Assembly (NCBI GenBank): GCA_934255485.1
Contig: CAKQOG010000031.1
Location: 1-28,186, forward strand
Reading direction: 5' to 3'
DNA: 28,186 bases
Source of the DNA: an uncultured Prevotellamassilia sp.
GTDB lineage: Bacteria; Bacteroidota; Bacteroidia; Bacteroidales; Bacteroidaceae
The position numbers and the translations under genes were made by a program. Positions 16,412 to 24,800 of the stretch are shown here, in pieces (the first letter of the stretch is position 1; every line of letters starts with the position of its first letter). Under the pieces are notes generated by a model. The model did not search any database. It was not told the DNA's origin and worked only from the letters and a program-made list of their open reading frames with translations.

Positions 16412-17938
16412 ATGAATTATATCAAACATATTATGGCTGGAAGCGCAGCCTTGCTTAGCATGGCAGCCTATGCACAGCAACAATCAAAGCCTAATATCAT
16501 TTTCATCCTATGCGACGACATGGGATATGGCGACTTGGCTTGTTACGGACAGCCTTACATTTCAACTCCTAACATAGACCGCTTGGCTAATGAAGGCATG
16601 CGTTTTACACAAGCCTATGCAGGTAGTCCGGTTAGCGCTCCTTCGCGCGCCACATTAATGACGGGCCAACACACCGGACACACCCATGTGCGTGGTAACA
16701 AAGAATATTGGAAAGGTCGTCCACAAGTAGCCTATGGCGTGACCCACGAGCCCGATAGAGTAGGGCAGGAACCCTATTCAACCGACCACATTATACTGCC
16801 TGAAATCATGAAAGCCAATGGCTATACAACGGGTATGTTTGGCAAATGGGCTGGTGGCTACGAAGGTTCTGTCTCTACTCCAAAAACACGTGGTATCGAC
16901 GAATATTATGGCTATATTTGCCAATACATGGCTCACCGTTATTTTCCAAACTTCTTAAATCGCTATAGCCCGCGCCGTGGTGATACCGACGTGATACGCA
17001 TCACAATGGATCAGAACGTGCAGTATGGCGATGGTTGCACAGACGATTCGTATGCCAAACGTAAGCAGTATTCGGGCGATATGATTCATCAAGAAGCGTT
17101 AGATTGGATTGATCATCAAACAGCCGATAAGCCTTTCTATGGTTTATTTACTTACACTTTGCCTCACGCAGAGTTGTACCAACCAAACGACTCTATACTG
17201 CAAGCATACTATGGTAAATTCTGCAACGACAAAACCTTTGCTGGCGTTGATCGCTATCATGCAACAATTAACACGCACGCACAGTTTGCAGCCATGATTA
17301 CGCGTTTGGATGTTTATGTTGGTGAAATAATGAACAAACTTAAGGCGAAAGGATTGGACGAAAACACAATTGTTATTTTCTCGTCAGACAACGGACCTCA
17401 CGAGGAGGGCGGTGGCGACCCCGATTTCTTTGGTCGTGATGGTAAGTTGCAAGGCAAAAAACGTTCGTGCTTAGAGGGCGGCATACGTATACCGTTTATT
17501 GTGCGTTGGCCAGGACATATAAAGGCTGGACAGGTAAACGACCACGTATTGGCATTCTATGATATTATGCCCACTTTCTGCGATTTGATTGGGCAAAAGA
17601 ACTATACTGAGCGTTTTGGAAACAAAAAACTTGCCCACGATTGGTTTGATGGTATATCGTTTGCTCCAACCTTGCTTGGCAATGATAGCGAACAGAAGAA
17701 CCACGATTTCTTGTATTGGGAGTTTCATGAAACCAACCAAATGGCTGTGCGTAAAGGCGATTGGAAGTTGTACGTAGAGCGTGGCAAGTGTAAACTTTTC
17801 AATTTGGCAACTGACCTCCACGAGGACCACGACCTTTCGGCTCAATATCCCGAAAAGGTAAAGGAACTTGTGAAGATTATTCATGAGCAACACACCACCC
17901 CCGACGTTAAAGAGTTCAACACGGTAACGATACCATAA
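16412..17938 (+). CDS. Serine-type sulfatase (arylsulfatase family, secreted)
   Basis: A 508-residue sulfatase with a signal peptide ending near A-Y-A (19-21). The N-terminal core K-P-N-I-I-F-I-L-C-D-D-M-G (27-39) supplies metal ligands Asp35 and Asp36. The maturation motif is S-A-P-S-R (75-79): Ser75, rather than Cys, would be oxidised to formylglycine, which requires an anaerobic radical-SAM maturase not encoded here. S-S-D-N-G-P-H (324-330) supplies Asp326/Asn327, and the C-terminal part has the usual G-D-W-K-L. Such enzymes remove sulfate from host or dietary glycans in the periplasm or outside the cell. The substrate is not predictable. The short spacing to the upstream secreted protein suggests they act on the same polymer. 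Confidence 0.92.
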   Translation: MNYIKHIMAGSAALLSMAAYAQQQSKPNIIFILCDDMGYGDLACYGQPYISTPNIDRLANEGMRFTQAYAGSPVSAPSRATLMTGQHTGHTHVRGNKEYWKGRPQVAYGVTHEPDRVGQEPYSTDHIILPEIMKANGYTTGMFGKWAGGYEGSVSTPKTRGIDEYYGYICQYMAHRYFPNFLNRYSPRRGDTDVIRITMDQNVQYGDGCTDDSYAKRKQYSGDMIHQEALDWIDHQTADKPFYGLFTYTLPHAELYQPNDSILQAYYGKFCNDKTFAGVDRYHATINTHAQFAAMITRLDVYVGEIMNKLKAKGLDENTIVIFSSDNGPHEEGGGDPDFFGRDGKLQGKKRSCLEGGIRIPFIVRWPGHIKAGQVNDHVLAFYDIMPTFCDLIGQKNYTERFGNKKLAHDWFDGISFAPTLLGNDSEQKNHDFLYWEFHETNQMAVRKGDWKLYVERGKCKLFNLATDLHEDHDLSAQYPEKVKELVKIIHEQHTTPDVKEFNTVTIP

Positions 17939-17977
17939 TAAGAATAGAGGGACATTACATTCAACCTCTTGTAGAGA

Positions 17978-18030
17978 AAATCCATCGGTAAATATTGCAT
18001 TTATCGATGGATTTATTGTTCTATTTTTCC
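17978..18030 (+). terminator. Terminator after the sulfatase gene
   Basis: The 16-nt arms 17978-17993 and 17999-18014 pair with a single mismatched or wobble position around a 5-nt loop, core AATCCATCG/CGATGGATT. A T-rich stretch (18012-18029) follows. Confidence 0.75.
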
Positions 18031-18180
18031 TAAAATCGTAAAGATTAATGCGCTGAGATTTTAAAAAAATGAGGCATTAAATGTTTTTGCTGAAAAAAAC
18101 GCAAAAATGACGTTTTTTGTTTTGTATTGATAATCAATGAGATACCAAACATCTAATTTTCAAAAAGGTGATAATTACTG

Positions 18181-18244
18181 CTTATAAACGTATTATAACA
18201 CTACAAGAATGCGTGTTCTTATGGTGTTATAACACGTTTATAAG
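18181..18244. repeat. 64-nt near-perfect hairpin
   Basis: The 30-nt arms 18181-18210 and 18215-18244 pair with 26 Watson-Crick pairs, two G-U and two mismatches, closing on a 4-nt loop (GCGT). The right arm contains the perfect 12-bp palindrome GTGTTATAACAC (18224-18235). No T run follows, so it does not look like a terminator. See also the related copy at 18255-18292. Confidence 0.75.
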
Positions 18245-18254
18245 AAACTAAGGA

Positions 18255-18292
18255 TACGTGTTCTTGCAACGTTATAATGCCGTTATAGCGTT
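18255..18292. repeat. Diverged direct copy of the hairpin's right arm, itself palindromic
   Basis: The block begins ACGTGTTCTT, matching GCGTGTTCTT at 18211-18220, and continues with GTTATAA...TTATA in register with the first block. Positions 18268-18292 form an imperfect 25-nt palindrome (ten Watson-Crick pairs and two G-U around a central base). It appears to be a second, diverged copy of the same repeat family. Confidence 0.55.
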
Positions 18293-18430
18293 ACGAACGT
18301 CCAAATTTGCTGCAAAAACATGCCTTTTTTGCCTTTTTATCGTTCTATTTTGGGCAAAAATACGTACAAAAAAAATTGGTCAATTTTTCGGACTTTAAAG
18401 GAGATAGGTCAGCAGACGAACAACTTTAAT

Positions 18431-18476
18431 GAAAAAATAAAAATGGCTGATACCTTCAGACAAAAGATGCCAGCCA
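18431..18476 (-). terminator. Terminator of the SUI1/membrane-protein unit (minus strand)
   Basis: On the minus strand, TGGCTG (18476-18471) pairs with CAGCCA (18449-18444). The stem extends inward with wobble pairs and one mismatch to about 13 positions. A T-rich run (18443 down to 18431) follows. It lies 30 bp past the stop of the membrane protein gene. Confidence 0.6.
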
Positions 18477-18506
18477 AATATATAATAAGGTTTTAATAAG
18501 CAGCCA

Positions 18507-19394
18507 TTATTTGTTTAAACACTTCAAACTAATAGTCCATTTAAAGTAAGAACATACAATGATACCGATTGCAAAACAAATGCTATTGATGATGAAAAAC
18601 ACAAAAGGCAGTCCTATTGGAAGCGAAACAACATCGCCCATGAGCAGTGATTTGGTGTAGGCCCATTGGCTAAGAACGTACAGCACTTGTGGCATAGATG
18701 CCGTGAGCAATGCTATGCTTACGGGAATGGACGTGAGTAACATTAATATGAACACCAACCCTAAAGCATGCTTAAACGCAAAGCGTATGCTCGGGGCAAA
18801 TGCCTTTTTGTAAAGTGCATGACGCATAGCGCAAAGCACACTATACGAAAAGAGGTAGAGAGCTATGAAGGGAATTGCCAATAGACCCCAAATGGTGCTC
18901 TTTATCGAAAGTATAACAAAAGGCAATGAGGCTAATAAAAACAATAGTAGAGAAAATAATTTTGTTTTGACCATACGCAACATGCAATGAATATCGGTTT
19001 TATCAATGGCAAATGGCAAACGTTTTGGCATGCTATTGTGTTCGTAGTAATGATGGATGATCCTATATTGCTTAGCCGCAACGCATAGACTGCTAAAGAA
19101 GCAAAACATAAAACTAACAGATAGTGCAACAATGTTGCTTGGGGTGGGAGTGGCCAATAGTTTTACAAGGTCAGTTTGTCCGCCCGACTCTTTTAGCAGC
19201 AAAGCAGGCAATAGCTGCTCACAAGCATATTGCACTGTAAATTCGGTAAAAAGAGCATAAGCTATGCTTGCTATGAGCAGATAAGGCCATAGGTTGCACA
19301 AATAATCCTTCCAATTGAGCACAATCATTCTCCATGCATCTGCCATGCATGCCTTGATGCTTCTTTCTTTATTAAAAACGATGTTCGCACTCAT
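18507..19394 (-). CDS. Polytopic membrane protein of unknown function
   Basis: I do not recognise a family. The 295-residue protein has about six hydrophobic segments (about 30-50, 88-107, 146-166, 169-192, 209-231, 258-285). Between them are a short acidic/amphipathic N-terminus and basic loops (e.g. R-I-I-H-H-Y-Y near 111-117 and R-H-A-L-Y-K-K near 191-197) likely to be cytoplasmic. No catalytic motif, signal peptide or repeat is evident. The long first loop (about 51-87) is probably periplasmic. It starts 18 bp after the stop of the SUI1-family gene on the same strand, so the two are likely co-transcribed, with a terminator just downstream. Function cannot be inferred from this pairing. 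Confidence 0.75.
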   Translation of the reverse strand: MSANIVFNKERSIKACMADAWRMIVLNWKDYLCNLWPYLLIASIAYALFTEFTVQYACEQLLPALLLKESGGQTDLVKLLATPTPSNIVALSVSFMFCFFSSLCVAAKQYRIIHHYYEHNSMPKRLPFAIDKTDIHCMLRMVKTKLFSLLLFLLASLPFVILSIKSTIWGLLAIPFIALYLFSYSVLCAMRHALYKKAFAPSIRFAFKHALGLVFILMLLTSIPVSIALLTASMPQVLYVLSQWAYTKSLLMGDVVSLPIGLPFVFFIINSICFAIGIIVCSYFKWTISLKCLNK

Positions 19395-19412
19395 AATAAT
19401 ATTCAGTTTGCT

Positions 19413-19829
19413 CTATTTTGTTTGTGTATATCCCTCTTTTTTCAGAAAGTCTAATAGTCCCTGTTTATGCTCGCCTTGGATGATAATGATGCTGTCTTTA
19501 ACAGATCCTCCAACACCGCAGTGCTGTTTAAGCGTTTTACAAAGTTGGTTAATGTCATCTTGTGCACCAATAAATCCACTGACGAGTGTAACAGTTTTTC
19601 CAGCTCGCCCTTTCTTTTCGACAGAAAGTCGTAGCTTTTGCTGATTGTTTGGGAGCGTAGTAGGCTCTTCGGTGGCATCGTCTTCGTATGTAAAGTTGGG
19701 ATTAGTTGAGTATACCACCCCCTTACGCTTCTTTCTCTCCACTTGGTTTGACGCAGTATTGTTCTCTGCTACAGCGTCTTGACTCTCGTGTCCCGTTAAT
19801 GCTTGAAGCGCATCTTTCCAATCGGTCAT
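19413..19829 (-). CDS. SUI1/eIF1-family translation factor (YciH-like)
   Basis: A 138-residue protein with a low-complexity, charged N-terminus (1-60) and a SUI1 domain (about 65-138). The domain shows the family pattern K-G-R-A-G-K-T-V-T-L-V-S-G-F, L-C-K-T-L-K-Q-H-C-G-V-G-G-S-V-K, and I-I-I-Q-G-E-H. The eukaryotic relative eIF1 monitors start-codon choice. Bacterial YciH homologues are thought to influence initiation fidelity or stress translation, but their physiological role is poorly defined. The 60-residue extension is longer than in E. coli YciH. It is separated from pyrD upstream by a stable hairpin, so it may have its own promoter, although I see no exact -7 box. Confidence 0.85.
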   Translation of the reverse strand: MTDWKDALQALTGHESQDAVAENNTASNQVERKKRKGVVYSTNPNFTYEDDATEEPTTLPNNQQKLRLSVEKKGRAGKTVTLVSGFIGAQDDINQLCKTLKQHCGVGGSVKDSIIIIQGEHKQGLLDFLKKEGYTQTK

Positions 19830-19854
19830 GATATTGAGTATATTTAAAACGTGA

Positions 19855-19890
19855 AGTAGATATTCAGAGCCAAAGCCCTAAATATCTACT
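19855..19890 (-). terminator. Stable hairpin between pyrD and the SUI1-family gene
   Basis: AGTAGATATT (19855-19864) and AATATCTACT (19881-19890) pair perfectly. An inner stem continues after one wobble (on the minus strand AGGGC with GCTCT around loop TTTG), giving about 16 stacked pairs. The minus-strand flank after the hairpin lacks a clear T run (only CGTTTTAAA), so it may be a weak terminator or an RNA-stability element. Confidence 0.45.
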
Positions 19891-19915
19891 CACTGCGTGG
19901 GGTTATTATAGCGGT

Positions 19916-20827
19916 TTATGCCTTTAGGCAACCGATAATTTCGTGAATATCTTTGATTCCATGATTGTCGAGCCATTCGTTTATGCCGTCGATAACCTTA
20001 ATGGTTGTAGTAGGGTCGATGAAGTTGGCTGTACCTATTTCGATAGCCGAAGCACCCGCCATCAAAAACTCTATGGCATCGGCAGCATTCATGATACCTC
20101 CAAGCCCAATTACGGGTATCTTCACGGCTTTGGCCACTTGCCATACCATGCGCAAGGCTACGGGCTTAACACACGGACCGCTCAGCCCACCCGTACCAAT
20201 GCTCAAACGTGAGGCGCGTCGTTCTATATCAATGCTCATGCCCATCAGGGTGTTGATGAGCGACACACTGTCGGCACCTTCGGCCTCAACAGCTTGTGCA
20301 ATTGACGCAATGTCTGTAACATTGGGCGAGAGTTTCACTATGAGTGTCTTGTGATACTTTTGTCGTACGGCACGTACCACACTGGCGGCTCCTTCGCAAG
20401 TTACACCAAAAGCCATGCCTCCGCTCTTAACGTTTGGACATGAAATATTGAGCTCAATGCCAGGAATGCCTTCAAGAGCATCGATGCGAGCAGCACATTC
20501 AGCATAATCCTCTGGCGAGTTGCCAGAAACGTTTACAAGCACATTGCTCTTAATGTTTTTAAGTTGCGGATAAATGTGGTTGCAAAAGTAATCAACACCC
20601 TTATTTTGGAGTCCAACACAATTGAGCATGCCCGATGCGGTTTCGGCCATACGAGGATAGTCGTTGCCCTCACGTGGGTGGAGCGTAGTGCCTTTTACAA
20701 TAAAACCGCCAAGACGCTCGAGGTCTATAAAATCGGCAAATTCAATGCCGTAACCAAATGTGCCAGAGGCAGTAAGTACGGGGTTTTGGAGCTTTAAATC
20801 TCCTATTTTAACGTTTAATTGAGCCAT
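19916..20827 (-). CDS. pyrD: Dihydroorotate dehydrogenase class 1B, catalytic subunit
   Basis: This FMN enzyme oxidises dihydroorotate to orotate in pyrimidine synthesis and uses NAD+ through its partner PyrK. In the 303-residue TIM barrel the early motif N-P-V-L-T-A-S-G-T-F-G (15-25) binds FMN, K45 lies in V-K-G-T-T, and N-C-V-G-L-Q-N (69-75) follows. The catalytic cysteine is Cys130 in E-L-N-I-S-C-P-N, a cysteine base being diagnostic of class 1 rather than the serine of class 2. G-L-G-G-I and the late I-E-I-G-T-A-N-F bind FMN phosphate. Its start overlaps the end of pyrK by 13 bp, indicating translational coupling and a PyrD2-PyrK2 complex. Confidence 0.97.
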   Translation of the reverse strand: MAQLNVKIGDLKLQNPVLTASGTFGYGIEFADFIDLERLGGFIVKGTTLHPREGNDYPRMAETASGMLNCVGLQNKGVDYFCNHIYPQLKNIKSNVLVNVSGNSPEDYAECAARIDALEGIPGIELNISCPNVKSGGMAFGVTCEGAASVVRAVRQKYHKTLIVKLSPNVTDIASIAQAVEAEGADSVSLINTLMGMSIDIERRASRLSIGTGGLSGPCVKPVALRMVWQVAKAVKIPVIGLGGIMNAADAIEFLMAGASAIEIGTANFIDPTTTIKVIDGINEWLDNHGIKDIHEIIGCLKA

Positions 20828-21597
20828 GACAATTCATTGATATTAAATACGGGACCATCTTTGCATACACACAGGTTGTGGCCATCTGCCATTTTTTCTA
20901 CACAACACAAGCATGCCCCTAAACCGCAAGCCATGAGGTTTTCGAGCGAGGCCTCACATGGTGTGTTTACAGAGTTAGCCCATCGAGCCACAGCCATCAT
21001 CATAGGTTTAGGCCCACAGGTTGATACATAGTCGAATGTTTCGTTGCTAAGTATGGAGTGGTTAGTAACAAATCCTTTTTCGCCTTTCGATCCATCTTCG
21101 GTTGTTACATAAACTCTTCCGTAAAGTTCAAATTGATCGAGTTGCATCAAATCGTTGCCAGTGCGTCCTCCTAACAGAAAAACGGGTTCGCAACCAGCTT
21201 CTTTTAGCATTTTGCCAAAATAAAGAAGGGGAGCAGTGCCTACACCACCGCCTACAAGCAACACCTTTTTGCCGTCTTGTTGGGGCATTGTAAAACCATT
21301 GCCAAGAGGAAACATACAGTTTAATAAGTCACCCTTTTTACACATGGCCATGTGTTGGGTTCCATCGCCTACTTCGTGAACTAAAAGCCACATTTGATTG
21401 TTGGCATAGTCTACAAAATTAACAGATATAGGACGGCGCAAGAAGGTAGAGGAAGAATCTTTAACGAGCACCTCAACAAATTGTCCTGGCATTATCTCAG
21501 GAAGCAATCCGCATGTAGGCTCAAGTTTCAGAAGTACATACCCACTGCGTGGAAACTCAACAGCCGCAACCCGAAGGTCTTTAACATATTTCTTCAT
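20815..21597 (-). CDS. pyrK: Dihydroorotate dehydrogenase electron-transfer subunit
   Basis: PyrK carries FAD and a 2Fe-2S cluster and passes electrons from PyrD's FMN to NAD+. The 260-residue protein shows the FAD motif R-R-P-I-S-V (54-59), a nucleotide-binding stretch G-G-G-V-G-T-A-P-L-L (116-125), C-G-P-K-P-M-M (194-200), and a cluster-binding set C224-x4-C229-x2-C232-x12-C245. This is the PyrK pattern, with C245 just before K-D-G-P-V-F. The gene comes first in the minus-strand pyrK-pyrD unit. An exact -7 box lies about 107 bp upstream, giving a leader of roughly 100 nt that could hold regulation, though I see no recognisable attenuator. Confidence 0.96.
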   Translation of the reverse strand: MKKYVKDLRVAAVEFPRSGYVLLKLEPTCGLLPEIMPGQFVEVLVKDSSSTFLRRPISVNFVDYANNQMWLLVHEVGDGTQHMAMCKKGDLLNCMFPLGNGFTMPQQDGKKVLLVGGGVGTAPLLYFGKMLKEAGCEPVFLLGGRTGNDLMQLDQFELYGRVYVTTEDGSKGEKGFVTNHSILSNETFDYVSTCGPKPMMMAVARWANSVNTPCEASLENLMACGLGACLCCVEKMADGHNLCVCKDGPVFNINELSWLN

Positions 21598-21703
21598 GTA
21601 ACAATTTTGTTTGTTGTGATTGTTGTTAAGTATGTATCCAAATTCTATGTCGATATGTAAGACATAACCATATAAATCAATTTTGAATACCTACTTATTT
21701 GTG

Positions 21704-21711
21704 CAAATTTA
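21704..21711 (-). promoter_or_regulatory. -7 box upstream of pyrK (minus strand)
   Basis: On the minus strand TAAATTTG matches TAnnTTTG exactly, in the divergent pyrK/ileS intergenic region. A TTG at standard spacing is not evident. Use of this box would give a leader of about 100 nt. Confidence 0.4.
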
Positions 21712-21847
21712 CATAAAAACAACTAATAAGCTCTCTTAGCTGTGGCCTTTCTTAAATAATAAACAATAAAAATGCAAAAGAGACCACATGCGCCCCGTAA
21801 TAACATTTTTTTTGCTTATAAATCTTTAATGTTCTGCATACATGTAC

Positions 21848-21855
21848 TATCTTTG
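21848..21855 (+). promoter_or_regulatory. -7 box upstream of ileS
   Basis: TATCTTTG matches TAnnTTTG exactly, 40 bp before the ileS start. Upstream at 21 bp is only TTTAAT, so the -33 element is weak. The leader would be about 35 nt, too short for a T-box or similar riboswitch. Confidence 0.5.
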
Positions 21856-21894
21856 CATGTCAAAACAGAATAGATAATATTATAGATAATAGAT

Positions 21895-24800
21895 ATGAAA
21901 TTTACCGAACGTACTGGACTTAACCTTTATAAGGTGAACGAAGATGTGCTCAAGGAATGGGACAAGCAAGACTTGTTTCATAAAAGTATGAGCGAACGTG
22001 AGGGTTGCCCTTCATTTGTGTTTTTCGAAGGACCTCCCTCTGCTAATGGTCATCCAGGCATTCACCATGTAATGGCGCGTACCATCAAGGACGTGTTCTG
22101 CCGTTACAAGACAATGCAAGGATTTCAAGTTAAGCGTAAGGCCGGTTGGGATACACACGGACTTCCTGTTGAACTTGGTGTAGAAAAAGAACTTGGCATC
22201 ACTAAAGAGGATATAGGTAAATCTATTTCTATTGAAGATTATAACGCCCGTTGCCGTCAGAATGTGATGAAGTTTACACAAGAGTGGACAGACTTGAGTC
22301 ACTTGATGGGGTATTGGGTGGATATGGAACATCCATATATCACATACGAGAACTCTTATATAGAAACCCTTTGGTGGTTGCTTGGACAATTGTATAAGAA
22401 GGGACTTCTCTATAAGGGATATACCATTCAACCTTATTCACCAGCAGCAGGTACGGGCTTGAGTTCGCACGAGTTGAACCAACCCGGATGCTATCGCGAT
22501 GTAAAGGATACAACGGTTACTGCTCAGTTTGCAGTGCTTGATCCTAAGCCCGAAATGACTAAATGGGGTAAACCATACTTTATTGCTTGGACAACCACTC
22601 CTTGGACATTACCCTCAAACACTGCTCTTTGTGTTGGTCCTAACATCGACTATGTAGCAGTTGAAACATTCAATCCTTACACGGGCGAACCTATGACTGC
22701 TGTTGTGGCACAATCTCGCTTGGCTGCCTACTTTAAGGCTGAAGGCGAAAATGCTGACTTTGAAGCATACAAACATGGCGACAAGGTAATTCCTTATCGC
22801 GTGGTAGGTCATTGGAAGGGTAGCGAACTTGTAGGTATGCACTACAAGCAACTTATGCCATGGGTTAAACCCACAGAAAAGATTGAAGACAATGCGCCTA
22901 AATGGGTAAACGAGTATGCAACGGCTCATCCTGAAAAGTGCTTTGAATCGGGCGTAGACAAATTTGTTGAGTTAGAAGAAAAGGCATTCCGCGTAATTGG
23001 TGGCGACTATGTTACTACAGAAGATGGTACGGGTATTGTACACATCGCACCAACCTTTGGTGCAGACGATGCCAAGGTTGCTAAAGCTGCCGAAATCCCT
23101 TCGTTGTTCTTGATAAACAAGGCTGGCGAAACTCGCCCAATGGTAGACCTTACTGGTAAATACTACTTGTTGGACGAGCTATGCGACAACTTTGTTAAGC
23201 AATGTGTAGACGTTGAAGCTTATAGCCACCATGCAGGCGACTATGTGAAGAATGCGTATGCTCCAGAATTTAATAAGGACGGCAAGTATGACGAAAAAGC
23301 CGCTGCTAAGGCAGAGGATTTGAACATCATCATCTGTATGGAAATGAAGCAGCGTGGCGAAGCTTTCAAAATCGAAAAGCATGTTCACAACTATCCACAC
23401 TGTTGGCGTACGGATAAGCCAATTCTCTATTACCCTCTTGATAGTTGGTTTATTCGCAGTTCTGCACTGAAAGAACGCATGATGGAATTGAACAATTCAA
23501 TCCATTGGAAACCTGCTTCTACAGGCTCGGGACGCTTTGGAAAATGGCTTGAAAATCTTAATGATTGGAATTTAAGCCGTTCACGTTATTGGGGTACTCC
23601 ACTACCAATATGGCGTAATGCAGAAACACGCGAGGAGGTTTGTATAAGCTCTATCGAAGAACTATATAATGAAATAGAAAAGAGTGTGAAGGCTGGTATA
23701 ATGACCTCGAACCCTCTGAAGGAGAAAGGTTTTGTGCCTGGTGATTATTCTTCTGAAAACTATCACCGTATAGACCTCCACCGTCCCTATGTAGACAATA
23801 TTGTGCTTGTATCACCAACAGGAAAGCCAATGAAGCGTGAGGCCGACTTGATTGACGTATGGTTCGATTCAGGTTCTATGCCTTATGCCCAAATACATTA
23901 TCCTTTCGAAAATAAAGAACTGCTCGACAAGCGCATTGTTTATCCTGCAGACTTTATAGCAGAGGGTGTAGACCAAACTCGTGGTTGGTTCTTTACGCTC
24001 CATGCCATTGCAACTATGGTGTTTGATAGCGTAGCTTTCAAGGCCGTAATCAGTAATGGCTTGGTACTCGACAAGAACGGAAACAAAATGTCGAAGCGTT
24101 TGGGTAATGCTGTTGAACCTTTTGGTGCTATCAAGAAGTATGGCTCCGACCCATTGCGTTGGTACATGATAACTAACTCTTCGCCTTGGGATAATTTGAA
24201 GTTTGATGAAGAAGGTGTGCAAGAGGTAGCACGTACGTTCTTTGGTAAACTATACCAAACTTACTCGTTCTTTGCCATGTATGCCAATGTGGATAACTTC
24301 GACCCAGAGGTTGCACAGGTGCCAATTTCTGAACGTCCAGAGATTGATCGTTGGATTCTTTCAGAACTCAATACGCTGATAAAGGATGTTACGGCGGACT
24401 TTGAAGACTATGAACCTACTAAGGCAGGTCGTCGTATACAAACGTTTGTTATCGACAATTTGTCTAATTGGCACGTGCGTTTAAGTCGTAAGCGTTTTTG
24501 GGGTGGCGGTATGAACACTGATAAACTGAGTGCCTATCAAACGCTTTACACTTGCTTGCTAACTGTGGCTAAACTCATGTCGCCAATCGCGCCATTCTAT
24601 GCAGACCGCTTGTATCACGACCTTACTGACGGAGTGAAGGGAGTTGCAGAGAGCGTACACTTGGCACAGTTCCCTAAAGCAGATGAAACTGCTATCGACA
24701 AAGTGCTCGAACGCCGAATGGAATTGGCACAAAAGGTTTCTTCAATGACTCTTTCTTTGAGAAAGAAGGAACATGTTATTGTGCGTCAGCCACTTCAATG

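Larger units (their letters stand above)
17939..18506. other. 568-bp gene-free convergent intergenic region
   Basis: I see no credible coding sequence here. From left to right it holds the sulfatase terminator (17978-18030), a small A/T hairpin with arms AAAAAACG/CGTTTTTT (18094-18101 and 18111-18118), a large hairpin and repeat cluster (18181-18292), a poly-T/poly-A-rich stretch with repeated GCCTTTTT (18321-18376), and the terminator of the minus-strand membrane protein unit (18431-18476). It is by far the longest non-coding stretch in the window and the only place where genes converge with such spacing. Confidence 0.8.

Noticed and set aside
18301..18376. Repeated GCCTTTTT and A/T tracts as a possible mobile-element end
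   Set aside because: No target duplication, paired terminal repeats or transposase remnant could be seen.
21598..21894. Possible T-box or pyrimidine attenuator in the divergent pyrK/ileS region
   Set aside because: The ileS leader from its -7 box is only about 35 nt, and the pyrK side shows no competing hairpins with a T run.
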